The position numbers and the translations under genes are program-made. The notes below the pieces were generated by a model. It was given only the letters and a program-made list of their open reading frames with translations. It was not told the origin of the DNA and made no database searches. A DNA stretch of 64,000 bases, from contig NZ_JACPOF010000017.1 in NCBI RefSeq assembly GCF_016185115.1, forward strand, positions 186,001-250,000. Direction: 5' to 3'. Shown here piece by piece: positions 16,981-24,782 of the stretch (its first letter is position 1; each line of letters begins with the position of its first letter). The stretch is from Polaromonas sp. (GTDB lineage: Bacteria > Pseudomonadota > Gammaproteobacteria > Burkholderiales > Burkholderiaceae_C).

Positions 16981-18063
16981 CTAGCGTGGGGAGTGGTCCA
17001 GCGTCCAGACACCGTGGGGGCTCTTTCCGACATTGACCTGGCGGACGATCTTGCGCGTGGCGACATCGATGACGGTGAGCTTGCGGGCCCAGCGCGAGGT
17101 GACCATGATCTGCTTGCCGTCGCGGCTCACGTCGATACAGTCCGGGCCGCCAGGTGCAGGGTAGTTGTCAACCACTTCCAGCGTCTGCAGGTCTATCCTG
17201 CTGATGCTGTTGGCCACGCGGTTGCTCACCAGCACATGGCGCTGGTCACCAAAGGCGCGGAAGGCATGGGCGCCGGCGCCGGTCTTGATGCTCTTGTGGC
17301 GCACAGGCGTCTTGCCGCTGACGTCATAGACCTCAACTGCATCACTGCCGGTCAGGCCGACCAGCAGGAATTTGTCATCGGCCGTGCCATAAACGTCTGC
17401 GGGGATCGAGCCGGTTTTGGTACGCCACTTCACGGTTTGCGTGGCCAGGTCGAGCGCGATCAGTTCGTCACTGTCCTGCATGGTCGAATAAATCGTGGTG
17501 CTCTTGCTGTCTATCCACAAATGGCTGGGGGTCTTGCCGGTGGGCACGCGCTTGACCAGCGTGATGTCCTTGCCGTCCCACTTGTAGATGTCGATGTGGT
17601 TCAGGCGGTTGGCTGCCGTGACAAACCATTTCATGTCCGGCGAAAACCGCAGCTGGTAGGGGTCAATGATGCCGCGTATGGTGCGCTGCACTTCGGCGGT
17701 TTTGGGGTCGATAAAGGTCAGCGAATCCGACAGTGCGTTGGCGACGATGACCGATTTTTCATCCGGCGTCAGGTAGATGTGGTGAGGCTGCTTGCCGGTG
17801 GGGATGCGTTTGGTCTCGGCCCAGGTCACGGGGCTGATGACGCTGACGCTGTCGTCGAGCGAATTGAGCACAAACACGGGGTTGGTCATGGCCGCTGCGG
17901 GCTGCGCCGGTTTGGGCGCTGCAGCAGCCGATGCACTTGGTGCGGCGGCAGAGGCCGCTGGTTTGGCGGGCGTCTGGGCCAGCGCCGGAACACACAGGAT
18001 GCCAGTCAGGGCGAACGTTGAGGCCATCAGCCCAAAGGCCGGAAAACGAAGGGAAACAGTCAC
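16981..18063 (-). CDS. YVTN-type beta-propeller exported protein
   Basis: This 360-residue protein has a signal peptide (FGLMASTFALTGILCVPALAQ) followed by an Ala/Pro-rich linker (residues about 31-58). It then has repeated blades of the YVTN/cytochrome-D1-like propeller, seen as VLNSLDDSVSVISPVTW, IPTGKQPHHIYLTPDEKSV, VPTGKTPSHLWIDSKS and VNVGKSPHGVW. Such proteins are periplasmic, often cofactor-free and involved in binding or redox partner roles. No haem motif is present. It is the first gene of the run YVTN, deacetylase, desaturase-like, EI24, CinA-like. Its promoter should lie in the 109-bp divergent gap before the hydrolase at 18173. Confidence 0.85.
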   Translation of the reverse strand: MTVSLRFPAFGLMASTFALTGILCVPALAQTPAKPAASAAAPSASAAAAPKPAQPAAAMTNPVFVLNSLDDSVSVISPVTWAETKRIPTGKQPHHIYLTPDEKSVIVANALSDSLTFIDPKTAEVQRTIRGIIDPYQLRFSPDMKWFVTAANRLNHIDIYKWDGKDITLVKRVPTGKTPSHLWIDSKSTTIYSTMQDSDELIALDLATQTVKWRTKTGSIPADVYGTADDKFLLVGLTGSDAVEVYDVSGKTPVRHKSIKTGAGAHAFRAFGDQRHVLVSNRVANSISRIDLQTLEVVDNYPAPGGPDCIDVSRDGKQIMVTSRWARKLTVIDVATRKIVRQVNVGKSPHGVWTLDHSPR

Positions 18064-18172
18064 AAAACGGGCTTTCTGAGGTCTATCGTGTCAATTGGCT
18101 AGTGTACCGGGCCGGGCACGCTGGACAGGCTGAAACGCCTGTGGAAGTAAGGGCATCACTTACGATAGCGGG

Positions 18173-18946
18173 ATGAATTTACGGCTTGTTGACGATACGC
18201 AACTGGAGGTCAAACAGATTGCCGGCCCGGCCACCCTGGCGCCGCTGGTTTTTCTGCATGAAGGCTTGGGCTCTGTCAGCCTGTGGACGCAGCGCGGCCT
18301 GGACTGGCCAGCCGCCGTATGCGCGGCCACGGGCCGGGCTGGCATCGTGTATTCACGGCGCGGCTATGGGCAGTCATCGCCTGTGCCCCCGGTGCGCAAT
18401 TACCTCAAACCAGACTACATGCATGTCGAGGCGTGGAGGGTACTGCCTGCGCTGCTCGGCGACCTGGGCATCGCAAAGCCCGTGCTGCTGGGCCACTCTG
18501 ACGGCGCGACCATCGCCCTCCTGCACGCCAGCCGCTTTCCCGTGACGGCCTGCATCGCCATGGCGCCGCATGTGATCGTGGAGGACATCTCGGTCACCGC
18601 CATCGCCGGCGCCAAAACCATGTTCGAGTCGGGCGGGCTGCGCGAACCGCTGGCAAAGCACCATGCCGATGTCGACGGCGCCTTCTGGCAATGGAATGAC
18701 ATCTGGCTGTCTGGGGGTTTTCGCAGCTTCGACGTCCGCGCCGCATGTGCGGGCATCACCGCACCGCTGCTGCTGGTTCAGGGCCTGGATGACGAATACG
18801 GCACCTTGCTGCAGCTTGATGAAATCGCAAAGGCCGCGCCTCATGCACAGCAGCTCAGGCTGGCCGATTGCGGCCATTCACCACAGCGCGACCAGCCGCA
18901 ACAGGTGATAGCTGCGGTTGCCAACTTCCTTATCGATTTGCCCTAG
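18173..18946 (+). CDS. Alpha/beta hydrolase
   Basis: This 257-residue hydrolase has the oxyanion region LVFLHEGLGSVSLW, the nucleophile elbow GHSDGA (Ser109), the acid in LVQGLDDEYG and the base in DCGHSPQRD. The HEGLGS oxyanion variant and the overall length fit the carboxylic-ester or C-C hydrolase group. The protein is cytoplasmic (no signal). It is read alone, divergent from the YVTN gene, and its stop overlaps the convergent pseudouridine synthase stop by 4 bp. The substrate is unknown. Confidence 0.88.
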   Translation: MNLRLVDDTQLEVKQIAGPATLAPLVFLHEGLGSVSLWTQRGLDWPAAVCAATGRAGIVYSRRGYGQSSPVPPVRNYLKPDYMHVEAWRVLPALLGDLGIAKPVLLGHSDGATIALLHASRFPVTACIAMAPHVIVEDISVTAIAGAKTMFESGGLREPLAKHHADVDGAFWQWNDIWLSGGFRSFDVRAACAGITAPLLLVQGLDDEYGTLLQLDEIAKAAPHAQQLRLADCGHSPQRDQPQQVIAAVANFLIDLP

Positions 18947-19680
18947 GCTTTTTTACCCGCAATATCCAGCAGGTCCTGCGCCGTCAGCCAGCGCCAGCCG
19001 CCAGGCTTGAGGTCCCCGGGCAGCTGCAGATCGCCAATACGCGAGCGGTGCAGGCCGGCCACTTCTTCAACCCGGTTGCCCACAGCGGCAATCATGCGTT
19101 TGACCTGGTGGTACTTGCCTTCGGTCAGCGTCAGGCTAAGGGTGTTGTCACCGGTTTTTTCGCAGGCGGCCGCCTTGACGGGTTTGGGGTCATCATCCAG
19201 CACCACGCCCGACAACAGCTTTTGCACCTGCTTGTCGTCTACCGGGTGTTTGGCGCGCACTTCGTACACCTTGGGCACATGGTGTTTGGGCGAGCTCATG
19301 CGGTGGATGAATTTGCCGTCGTCCGACAGCAGCAGCAGGCCTGTGGTGTCCTGGTCCAGCCGCCCGACCGCCTGCACACCGGCAGCCGCACCGCCGCCGC
19401 GCTGGCGAATCGGCGCGGGCAGCAGTGTGTAGATGCTGGGATAGGTGCTGGGCTTTTGCGAGCATTCATAGCCCGCAGGTTTGTGCAGCATGAGGTAGGC
19501 CTTCTCGTGGTATTCCCACGGGGTGCCCTGCACAACGAACTGGAGGCCGGTGGCTTCAAGCTCTTCGGTTGGGTCGTCTATCGTTTTGCCATCAACGGCC
19601 ACATGGCCCTGCTGAACCAGACCTGCGCAGACACGACGTGTGCCAAAGCCCTGTGAAAAGAGAATGTCCTGAAGTTGCAT
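18943..19680 (-). CDS. RsuA/RluB/E/F-family rRNA pseudouridine synthase
   Basis: This 245-residue enzyme has an S4-like N-terminal RNA-binding region (QDILFSQGFGTRRVCAGLVQQGHVAVDGK). Its catalytic domain contains AVGRLDQDTTGLLLLSDDG, where Asp109 is the nucleophile, and TLTEGKYHQVKRMIAAVGNRV. It isomerises a uridine in 16S or 23S rRNA, and the exact target cannot be told. Two ATG codons lie in tandem at 19678-19683. The frame stays open upstream, but those codons belong to a 238-bp inverted-repeat element. The element's end touches the start codon and supplies the weak AGGA ribosome site. Confidence 0.92.
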   Translation of the reverse strand: MQLQDILFSQGFGTRRVCAGLVQQGHVAVDGKTIDDPTEELEATGLQFVVQGTPWEYHEKAYLMLHKPAGYECSQKPSTYPSIYTLLPAPIRQRGGGAAAGVQAVGRLDQDTTGLLLLSDDGKFIHRMSSPKHHVPKVYEVRAKHPVDDKQVQKLLSGVVLDDDPKPVKAAACEKTGDNTLSLTLTEGKYHQVKRMIAAVGNRVEEVAGLHRSRIGDLQLPGDLKPGGWRWLTAQDLLDIAGKKA

Positions 19681-19681
19681 C

Positions 19682-19919
19682 ATCCTAGAAACCGCAGTTG
19701 AATGCATCGGAGGGCACCGCGCTTGGGGTGCCAGGCAAGGCGCGAGGACGCAGCGCACCCTTGTGCGCAAGGACGAGTAACACAGCATGGCGCAGCGAGC
19801 ACTGTGCCTTCGGGTGCATAGCGCTCTTGCGCACGAGTTGAACTCCATCGGCGCAGAAAAACTCAATGAACATTCGGCGCTCCAAAGGTAAACGAGCGGT
19901 CAACTGCGGTTTCTAGGAT
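19682..19919. repeat. 238-bp element with perfect 20-bp terminal inverted repeats (MITE-like)
   Basis: ATCCTAGAAACCGCAGTTGA at 19682-19701 is repeated exactly, inverted, at 19900-19919. Inside are further dyads, such as CTTGTGCGCAAGG near 19770 and the partly matching CTCTTGCGCACGAG near 19830. No protein of credible type is encoded. Size, ends and internal folding resemble non-autonomous mobile repeats. The left end overlaps the ATG of the pseudouridine synthase gene. Confidence 0.88.
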
Positions 19920-19980
19920 CATGGCCATGCCGGTATTGTCGCCGGGCAGCTACCCCCTGCCGTGAGGGCCCACGCCGTTC

Positions 19981-20046
19981 ACTATCAATTCGATAGCTGC
20001 TCACGTGCGCATTTAAAGGGCTGGAGGCCAATTTGGCACCTGAAAT
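19981..20046 (+). repeat. CACGTRCGTATT-type dispersed repeat (family B, copy 1)
   Basis: The copy reads GATAGCTGCTCACGTGCGCA followed shortly by GGCTGGAGGCCAATTTGGCA. Related copies at 31741-31807, 47951-48021 and (inverted) 48214-48282 share the same order: GCT-rich left part, CACGTRCGTATT core, GGCCTNNAGCC dyad, and TTTGGCACC tail. It is intergenic and non-coding. Confidence 0.8.
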
Positions 20047-20114
20047 TGGGCTTTTTCAGGCGTTTTGAGCGGTTTTGCCAATCCCATCACCTTCCTGAAA
20101 CCGTCTTTTTCTGA

Positions 20115-20159
20115 TTTTTTAACGTACACATTAAATTTTTAACGTCAACGTTAAAAATT
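20115..20159. repeat. Tandem AACGT palindromes downstream of the sirtuin gene
   Basis: Two near-copies of TTTTTAAYGTNNACRTTAAA lie side by side. The second, at 20134-20159, is a perfect dyad with 12-bp arms and a CA centre. The same motif recurs at 48090-48153, again beside family B repeats, so it looks like part of one composite element. It could also act as a terminator-like or protein-binding site. Confidence 0.65.
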
Positions 20160-20163
20160 GGCC

Positions 20164-21009
20164 TCAACCGGCTTCCAGCGCCCGGTCAATCGCCCGCAGC
20201 CCCACCAGCGCGCCCATGGGCAAACCCACGTCCAGGCTGGACGGCACAGCCGCTTCACGCAGGTTGATGCGCACCAGCCGCCCGCCGTGCTGGTGGACAA
20301 CACGCTGGCTGAAATGCCGCACCGACGGAATCGCAGTGCCCGCACCCAGCTCTATCACCACCGGCCGGCTGACCGTGGCCAGCCATGCCTCCTGCCGCGA
20401 CTGCTGCTGTGCCGCGCGCTGCTCCAGCCAGCCCCAATCGTTGAACATGAGCACGTTGGGGCGCGCGAGGCCACCGCAGGCCGGGCAGCGCGGCAACTCG
20501 TTGAGCAACAGGCAATTGACCTCATCAACTTCAGGCACAAACGCATCGGCCGGCCAGATGCCGCCTGAAGCTACGCTGCAGTCCATGCACTGCAGGTGAT
20601 GCAGCGAACCGTGGCATTCATGGATGGTCTGTGCATCAAAACCCGCTTTCTGAAACTGGCCATCCACATTGCTGGTGAAGACGCTGTAACCCATGGCGGC
20701 GCTCTGGCCCCACTGCCTGAGCAAACCGAAACCCTCATGTGGCTCTGTCGCGCGGTAAAGCTTCAGCCGATGACCGTAAAAGCCCCAGGCCAGCGCCGGG
20801 CTGGCTTCAAAACTCTGCGGCGAGGCGATCTCGTGGAAGTCGATCTTCGCCTGCGCCAGTGCCGGGTAAGCCTGCCAGAAGCCCTCCTTGCCGCGAAAAT
20901 CAGGCAGGCCGGAATCCACGCCCATTCCCGCACCAGCCGCAACGACCAGACCATCGGCCTGGTCTATGAGTTCAGCCGCATGGGCAATCAGGGCGTCAAG
21001 ACTCGCCAT
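20164..21009 (-). CDS. Sir2-family NAD-dependent protein deacylase (sirtuin)
   Basis: This 281-residue sirtuin has the NAD-binding GAGMGVDSGLPDFRG (residues 26-40) and TSNVDGQ in the position of TQNIDGL. The catalytic His133 lies in ECHGSLHHLQC, and the zinc site is C141-x2-C144 and C175-x2-C178. It is longer than typical bacterial CobB (about 240-270). It should remove acyl groups from lysines in the cytoplasm using NAD+. It overlaps the upstream nitrilase gene by 14 bp, so the two are co-transcribed. Confidence 0.92.
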   Translation of the reverse strand: MASLDALIAHAAELIDQADGLVVAAGAGMGVDSGLPDFRGKEGFWQAYPALAQAKIDFHEIASPQSFEASPALAWGFYGHRLKLYRATEPHEGFGLLRQWGQSAAMGYSVFTSNVDGQFQKAGFDAQTIHECHGSLHHLQCMDCSVASGGIWPADAFVPEVDEVNCLLLNELPRCPACGGLARPNVLMFNDWGWLEQRAAQQQSRQEAWLATVSRPVVIELGAGTAIPSVRHFSQRVVHQHGGRLVRINLREAAVPSSLDVGLPMGALVGLRAIDRALEAG

Positions 21010-21991
21010 CAGGCAATTGCGGTGGATTCACGCCGCTACGACTCACCATGGCCGGCACCGCATCGTTGACATACAGGGTGAACACATCGGGCCGGTTGTA
21101 GTGGCCGGCGAAGTCGTTGAGGATTTTCGACACCATGGTGTCGTTCAGATCAACGTCGGCATACACAATGCCCTCGCCGTCCAGCGGCTGGCTCAAGACC
21201 TGGCCGCTGGGGCCGATGATGGAGGCGTAGCCCACGCCCCTGAGTTTTTCCAGGGTGGCGCGGGCATCGCCTTCCAGCTGAAAATCGTCCAGCGCCGCAT
21301 CGTCCACAACGCCGGTGGCATTGATGACAAAACAGCCCATGCTGTAGGCGAGACCACGGCTGATGGCCATGATGACGTCCGAGAGCTTCACGGCTGGCGA
21401 CACAAACGCCGGCCATGAAGCGACATGCGCCACCGGGTACATGGCCATGAGGGCACTGGCGGCCAGCGGGTTGGCGTTTTCACCGCAGATCAGGCCGCTG
21501 ACCATGCCGAATGGCGCCTCATAAGCCTTAAGCGTGTCGCCCCAGCCGCCGGTGTGCACAATGCGCTCGGCCAGCGTGGGCATCAGCTTCTGGTGCTTGC
21601 CGAGAATGCTGCCATCAGGCCCGATGAACAGCTGGGTATTGAACATGGTGCCGGTGGTGCCCGCACGCTTTTCACAGAGGCCGATGACGGCGGTGACGCC
21701 CGCATCCCGGCAGGCCTCACCGAGTTTGTCGGTTTGCTCGCCGGGGATGATCACCGAGTTCTGGAACAGCTTTTGCGAAAGTCCCAGGCTGATCCTGCCG
21801 GTACCGGGCTGCACGGTGAACCACGAGGGGTGGGCCGGAATGAATCCTTCGGGAAAGCCGACCAGCGCGGCTCCGGCCCTGCCGGCTTCACGGATCAGGC
21901 CACAGGCTTTTTCAACGGTCGCATCGCGGTCCAGATGCACCGACGAGGCCTGTACCGCCGCCAGCCTGATATTTTTCAACGCATCGCCCAT
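20996..21991 (-). CDS. Nitrilase / carbon-nitrogen hydrolase family protein
   Basis: The catalytic triad of the nitrilase superfamily is complete: Glu48 (GFPEGFIP), Lys135 (KHQKLMPTLAER) and Cys169 (SGLICGENANPLA). The KLMPT and CGEN motifs place it near true nitrilases and cyanide or aliphatic nitrile hydrolases rather than amidases. At 331 residues it is a typical length. I chose ATG 21991, preceded by GAGGGG. A TTG three codons earlier is less likely. It lies between an AI-2E-type permease gene (68-bp gap) and the overlapping sirtuin gene. The natural substrate is unknown. Confidence 0.9.
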   Translation of the reverse strand: MGDALKNIRLAAVQASSVHLDRDATVEKACGLIREAGRAGAALVGFPEGFIPAHPSWFTVQPGTGRISLGLSQKLFQNSVIIPGEQTDKLGEACRDAGVTAVIGLCEKRAGTTGTMFNTQLFIGPDGSILGKHQKLMPTLAERIVHTGGWGDTLKAYEAPFGMVSGLICGENANPLAASALMAMYPVAHVASWPAFVSPAVKLSDVIMAISRGLAYSMGCFVINATGVVDDAALDDFQLEGDARATLEKLRGVGYASIIGPSGQVLSQPLDGEGIVYADVDLNDTMVSKILNDFAGHYNRPDVFTLYVNDAVPAMVSRSGVNPPQLPDGES

Positions 21992-22059
21992 GCCATTCAA
22001 CCCCTCATCGTTACCAGCTCAAATTGAATGGCCAATATAGATGATCGCGATGGCCGGAG

Positions 22060-23325
22060 TCATGAGCCCAGAAACTCACCTACGGGCTTGAGGTCTTCAA
22101 CACGGTCGCAGACAGCCTTGAAGATCATCAGGATGGGAATGCCCAGCAGCAGTCCCCACACACCCCAGAGCCAGCCCCAGGCCAGCAGGCCGGCGAACAC
22201 GGCCACCGGATTCATGCGGCTGGCGCGGCTGGTCAGCCACGGCGTGATGAGGTTACCGACCACGGTGTGGATAACCAGCGAGGCGCCACCCACCAGCAAG
22301 GCCATGTTGAGCGAGCCGAACTGCAGGAAACCGACCAGCGCTGATGCGCCCGCAGTGACCAGCGAACCGACATAGGGCACCAGGTTCAGCACGGCCGCCA
22401 CAATCCCCCACACGGCCGCGTTTTCCAGCCCGATGAAGGCGAGCGCCACGCCCGTGAGCACACCGACGATGGCGCTAGTCAGCAACTGCACCTGCAGGTA
22501 GCGCTGGATCTGCCCGGTGATCTCGTCGAGCGCCTCCAGGGTGATTTTTTTCGTGCTCAGGCTGGGGCCCGCCAGCCGGACCAGCTTGCGCCGGAAAGTA
22601 TCGCCGGAGACCATGAGGAAATAAGCCAGGAACACCACCGCCGTGAACTGGCCGAGCAGCGCGATAAGGCCTATGGTGCCGGACCAGAGGTAGTCCTTGA
22701 TATTGAAGCGTGTCGGTTCTATCACCACGCGCATGGCACCACGCGTGTTGGTGGCCGGCGCGCCCTGCGTCGCCTGCTCTATCTGTGTAGCCGCTTTCTG
22801 CACCGTGTCCAGCGTGCTGCCCTGGGCGGTGCGCCGGTTCTTCAGGGCATCGGTAAATTTCTGTGCCGCCGCGGGCATCGAGTCCACCAGCTTTCCTGCC
22901 TCGTCGCTCAGTGAGTAGGCCGTGGTGCCCATGGCGCCAAGAATGGCCAGCAACAACACGCCGGCACCGACGGAACGCGGCACCCCTTTGGTTTCGGCCC
23001 AGTTGACGAGGGGCGACAGCGCATAGCTGGCCAGCAGCCCGAGCATGAAGGGAATGAACACGGCCTTGGCCCAGTACAGCACATACAGACCCGCGAAGCT
23101 CGCCAGCAAGACCATGGACAGATTGCGCACGCTGACCGGCATGTGTATCTGTATGGGTTCGCGCGTCCGCGACGTGCGCGCTTCGCGCCCGGCGGCATTG
23201 TCGGGCGGACGGGAATCACCAATGAGAGGCTGCGCCGGATGACCGGCATTGATGGGCGCGAGGCCATCCTGATGGCCGGAAGTGTGCGTTGCGGTTGGCG
23301 TCTGTGGGGCGGTGTCTGTTGTCAT
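22060..23325 (-). CDS. AI-2E transporter family (PerM/TqsA-like) membrane protein
   Basis: This 421-residue protein has a disordered N terminus (about 60 residues rich in Thr, Pro and His). It is followed by the family's helices: LSMVLLASFAGLYVLYWAKAVFIPFMLGLLASYALSP, then VGAGVLLLAILGAMG, a long soluble region, and five or six C-terminal helices including VGVLTGVALAFIGLENAAVWGIVAAVLNLVPYVGSL. The PYVG motif in the sixth helix is characteristic. Family members export diverse small molecules, and the autoinducer name is historical. It probably starts the permease-nitrilase-sirtuin operon. Confidence 0.88.
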   Translation of the reverse strand: MTTDTAPQTPTATHTSGHQDGLAPINAGHPAQPLIGDSRPPDNAAGREARTSRTREPIQIHMPVSVRNLSMVLLASFAGLYVLYWAKAVFIPFMLGLLASYALSPLVNWAETKGVPRSVGAGVLLLAILGAMGTTAYSLSDEAGKLVDSMPAAAQKFTDALKNRRTAQGSTLDTVQKAATQIEQATQGAPATNTRGAMRVVIEPTRFNIKDYLWSGTIGLIALLGQFTAVVFLAYFLMVSGDTFRRKLVRLAGPSLSTKKITLEALDEITGQIQRYLQVQLLTSAIVGVLTGVALAFIGLENAAVWGIVAAVLNLVPYVGSLVTAGASALVGFLQFGSLNMALLVGGASLVIHTVVGNLITPWLTSRASRMNPVAVFAGLLAWGWLWGVWGLLLGIPILMIFKAVCDRVEDLKPVGEFLGS

Positions 23326-23372
23326 CAGATTCTCTTTCTGGACGCCTGTGGACGCGAGTAGCGATGCACGTG

Positions 23373-24092
23373 TCAGGCTTCGATTGAATAGCGCAGCTTG
23401 CGTAGCGGCAAGCCGAGGTAATACTTCCTGACATATTCGAACCTGGCCGCAGCAGAAAAACTGTAGGACGGCTCCGCCGGCACATACCAGCTGTTAAGCC
23501 CTGTGCGCATGAGCAGGCGGTAATTGCTGCGCCGCATGAGGCTGTGTTTTTGCAGGTGCGTGACGTGGTCTTCAATCAGCACCAGCTTCGGTTTCCATCT
23601 TGCAAAGCTGAAACCCGACAGCGCCACCAGCTCGTGGCCCTCGATGTCAATCGACAGCAAGTCAAAGCCGGGCTGCGCACCGTGGGTTTCAAGAATATGG
23701 TCAAGTGTTTCGCATTGCACAGCAACAGTGGACCGCACCACCGCGCCCAGCGCAATGGGTTTGTCCTCCAGTGTGGAATGCGGGCCTGCACGGTTGAGCT
23801 GCAACTGTTTGCCCGCGTTTTCCGGGCTGGAGCAGGCCATCTCGACCACCGTGCCGGTGCGCGTCTTGCGCAGCAGTTCGCAGCAGTCGGGATCAGGCTC
23901 AACCAGCAGACCTGTCCAGCCGATCGCCTCAAGATGCTGCGACTGCGAATCGAGCACCGGGTCGTTCGCACCCACATCAACATAAAAGCCCTTGCGCCCG
24001 CCGAAGAAGGCCTGCACCAGCGCCTTTTCAACTGCAGGCTCGTTGCTGAATTGCTGGATGTGGCGCGCGGTGAAATCGGCTCGGCTGTTCAT
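23373..24092 (-). CDS. FkbM-family methyltransferase
   Basis: This 239-residue protein, start ATG 24092, has the SAM-binding start YVDVGANDPVLDSQSQHLE. It also has the family features WTGLLVEPDPDCCELLRKTR, the mid-domain VQCETLDHIL and DLLSIDIEGHELVAL. FkbM enzymes O-methylate polyketides, glycans or small metabolites. No polysaccharide or secondary-metabolite cluster surrounds it here. It is followed 47 bp later by the AI-2E permease gene on the same strand. Its upstream flank is the 541-bp palindrome. Confidence 0.87.
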   Translation of the reverse strand: MNSRADFTARHIQQFSNEPAVEKALVQAFFGGRKGFYVDVGANDPVLDSQSQHLEAIGWTGLLVEPDPDCCELLRKTRTGTVVEMACSSPENAGKQLQLNRAGPHSTLEDKPIALGAVVRSTVAVQCETLDHILETHGAQPGFDLLSIDIEGHELVALSGFSFARWKPKLVLIEDHVTHLQKHSLMRRSNYRLLMRTGLNSWYVPAEPSYSFSAAARFEYVRKYYLGLPLRKLRYSIEA

Positions 24093-24782
24093 GGGGCTTG
24101 TTTTGCAGTGTTCGGGGGAAATGCTGATTATCAGCGTAGCAACATGAGTCGCTTTCGTCACCCCTACGTGATCCGGGATCGATCCCTGTTTCGCGTTGAG
24201 GTGTGCCCTTCACGACCAGGCCGGGTCTCGCCCCGGCGGGCGAGGCACTTTTCTTTGCTTCGCCAAAGAACAAGTACCCAAAAGAAAGGCGACCCGACGT
24301 CTGGGTCCCTTCGGGCAACCTGCGCTGCTCGACTCCGGCGGCAGTCCAAACAACTCGCCTGCGGCTCAGACAAGTTTGGCCTGACCTTCCGCCTCCGTCT
24401 GCGCTGCTCGGCCCAGCCTCCACGGGGTTGGGGATGATTGCGGGATCGGATGCGGGGAGCCCAAAGCGCGAAGCGCTTTGGGCGAGTCTTCGGACTGCGT
24501 CCCCAAAACCCTTGGAGAGGAGCCGAGAAGCGCAGGGCCAGACGGATCAGGGCTGAAACTTGTTTGAGCCGCAGGCGAGTTGTTTCAGACCCCGGCTGGA
24601 ACGAGCATCGCAGGGTGCCCCGAAGCGAAGCGTAGGGGACGACGAACAGGGTCGCCTTTTCTTTTGGTTACTTTGCTTTTGGCGAAGCAAAAGAAAAGTG
24701 ACTTGCCGCCGGGCAACCCCCGGCTTCTGCGTGAAGGGCACAACGCTCGCCCCGTATGACAGCCGGGACCCTATCCAACTCT
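24093..24782. other. Gene-free region (690 bp) dominated by a giant palindrome
   Basis: Between the FkbM gene and the LytTR regulator gene I find no believable coding region. The short open frames here are artefacts of the symmetrical repeat. Nearly all of it is the 541-bp element at 24202-24742. The remaining flanks (24093-24201 and 24743-24782) show no clear promoter. Confidence 0.8.
24202..24742. repeat. 541-bp giant imperfect palindrome with a perfect central hairpin
   Basis: TGTGCCCTTCACG at 24202-24214 is mirrored by its reverse complement at 24730-24742. The arms stay recognisably complementary inward: the CTTTTCTTTGCTTCGCCAAAG region at about 24248-24268 pairs with about 24676-24695. 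AACAACTCGCCTGCGGCTCA near 24350 pairs with its mirror near 24576. The centre is GCCCAAAGCGC-GAA-GCGCTTTGGGC (24459-24483), a perfect 11-bp stem at the exact midpoint. Confidence 0.92.

Larger units (their letters stand above)
19681..20163. other. Gene-free repeat region between pseudouridine synthase and sirtuin genes (483 bp)
   Basis: The region holds the inverted-repeat element 19682-19919, a copy of the CACGTGCG-type repeat (19981-20046) and two AACGT palindromes (20115-20159). I see no gene. It is upstream of the pseudouridine synthase start and downstream of the sirtuin stop. Confidence 0.8.

Noticed and set aside
19684-19866. Upstream extension of the pseudouridine synthase frame by 61 residues
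   Set aside because: The extra residues come from the 238-bp inverted-repeat element and match nothing in the family; the conserved protein begins at MQLQDILF.
24164-24740. Several short open frames inside the 541-bp palindrome
   Set aside because: They occur in mirror pairs on both strands because of the symmetry, lack ribosome sites and have no family resemblance.
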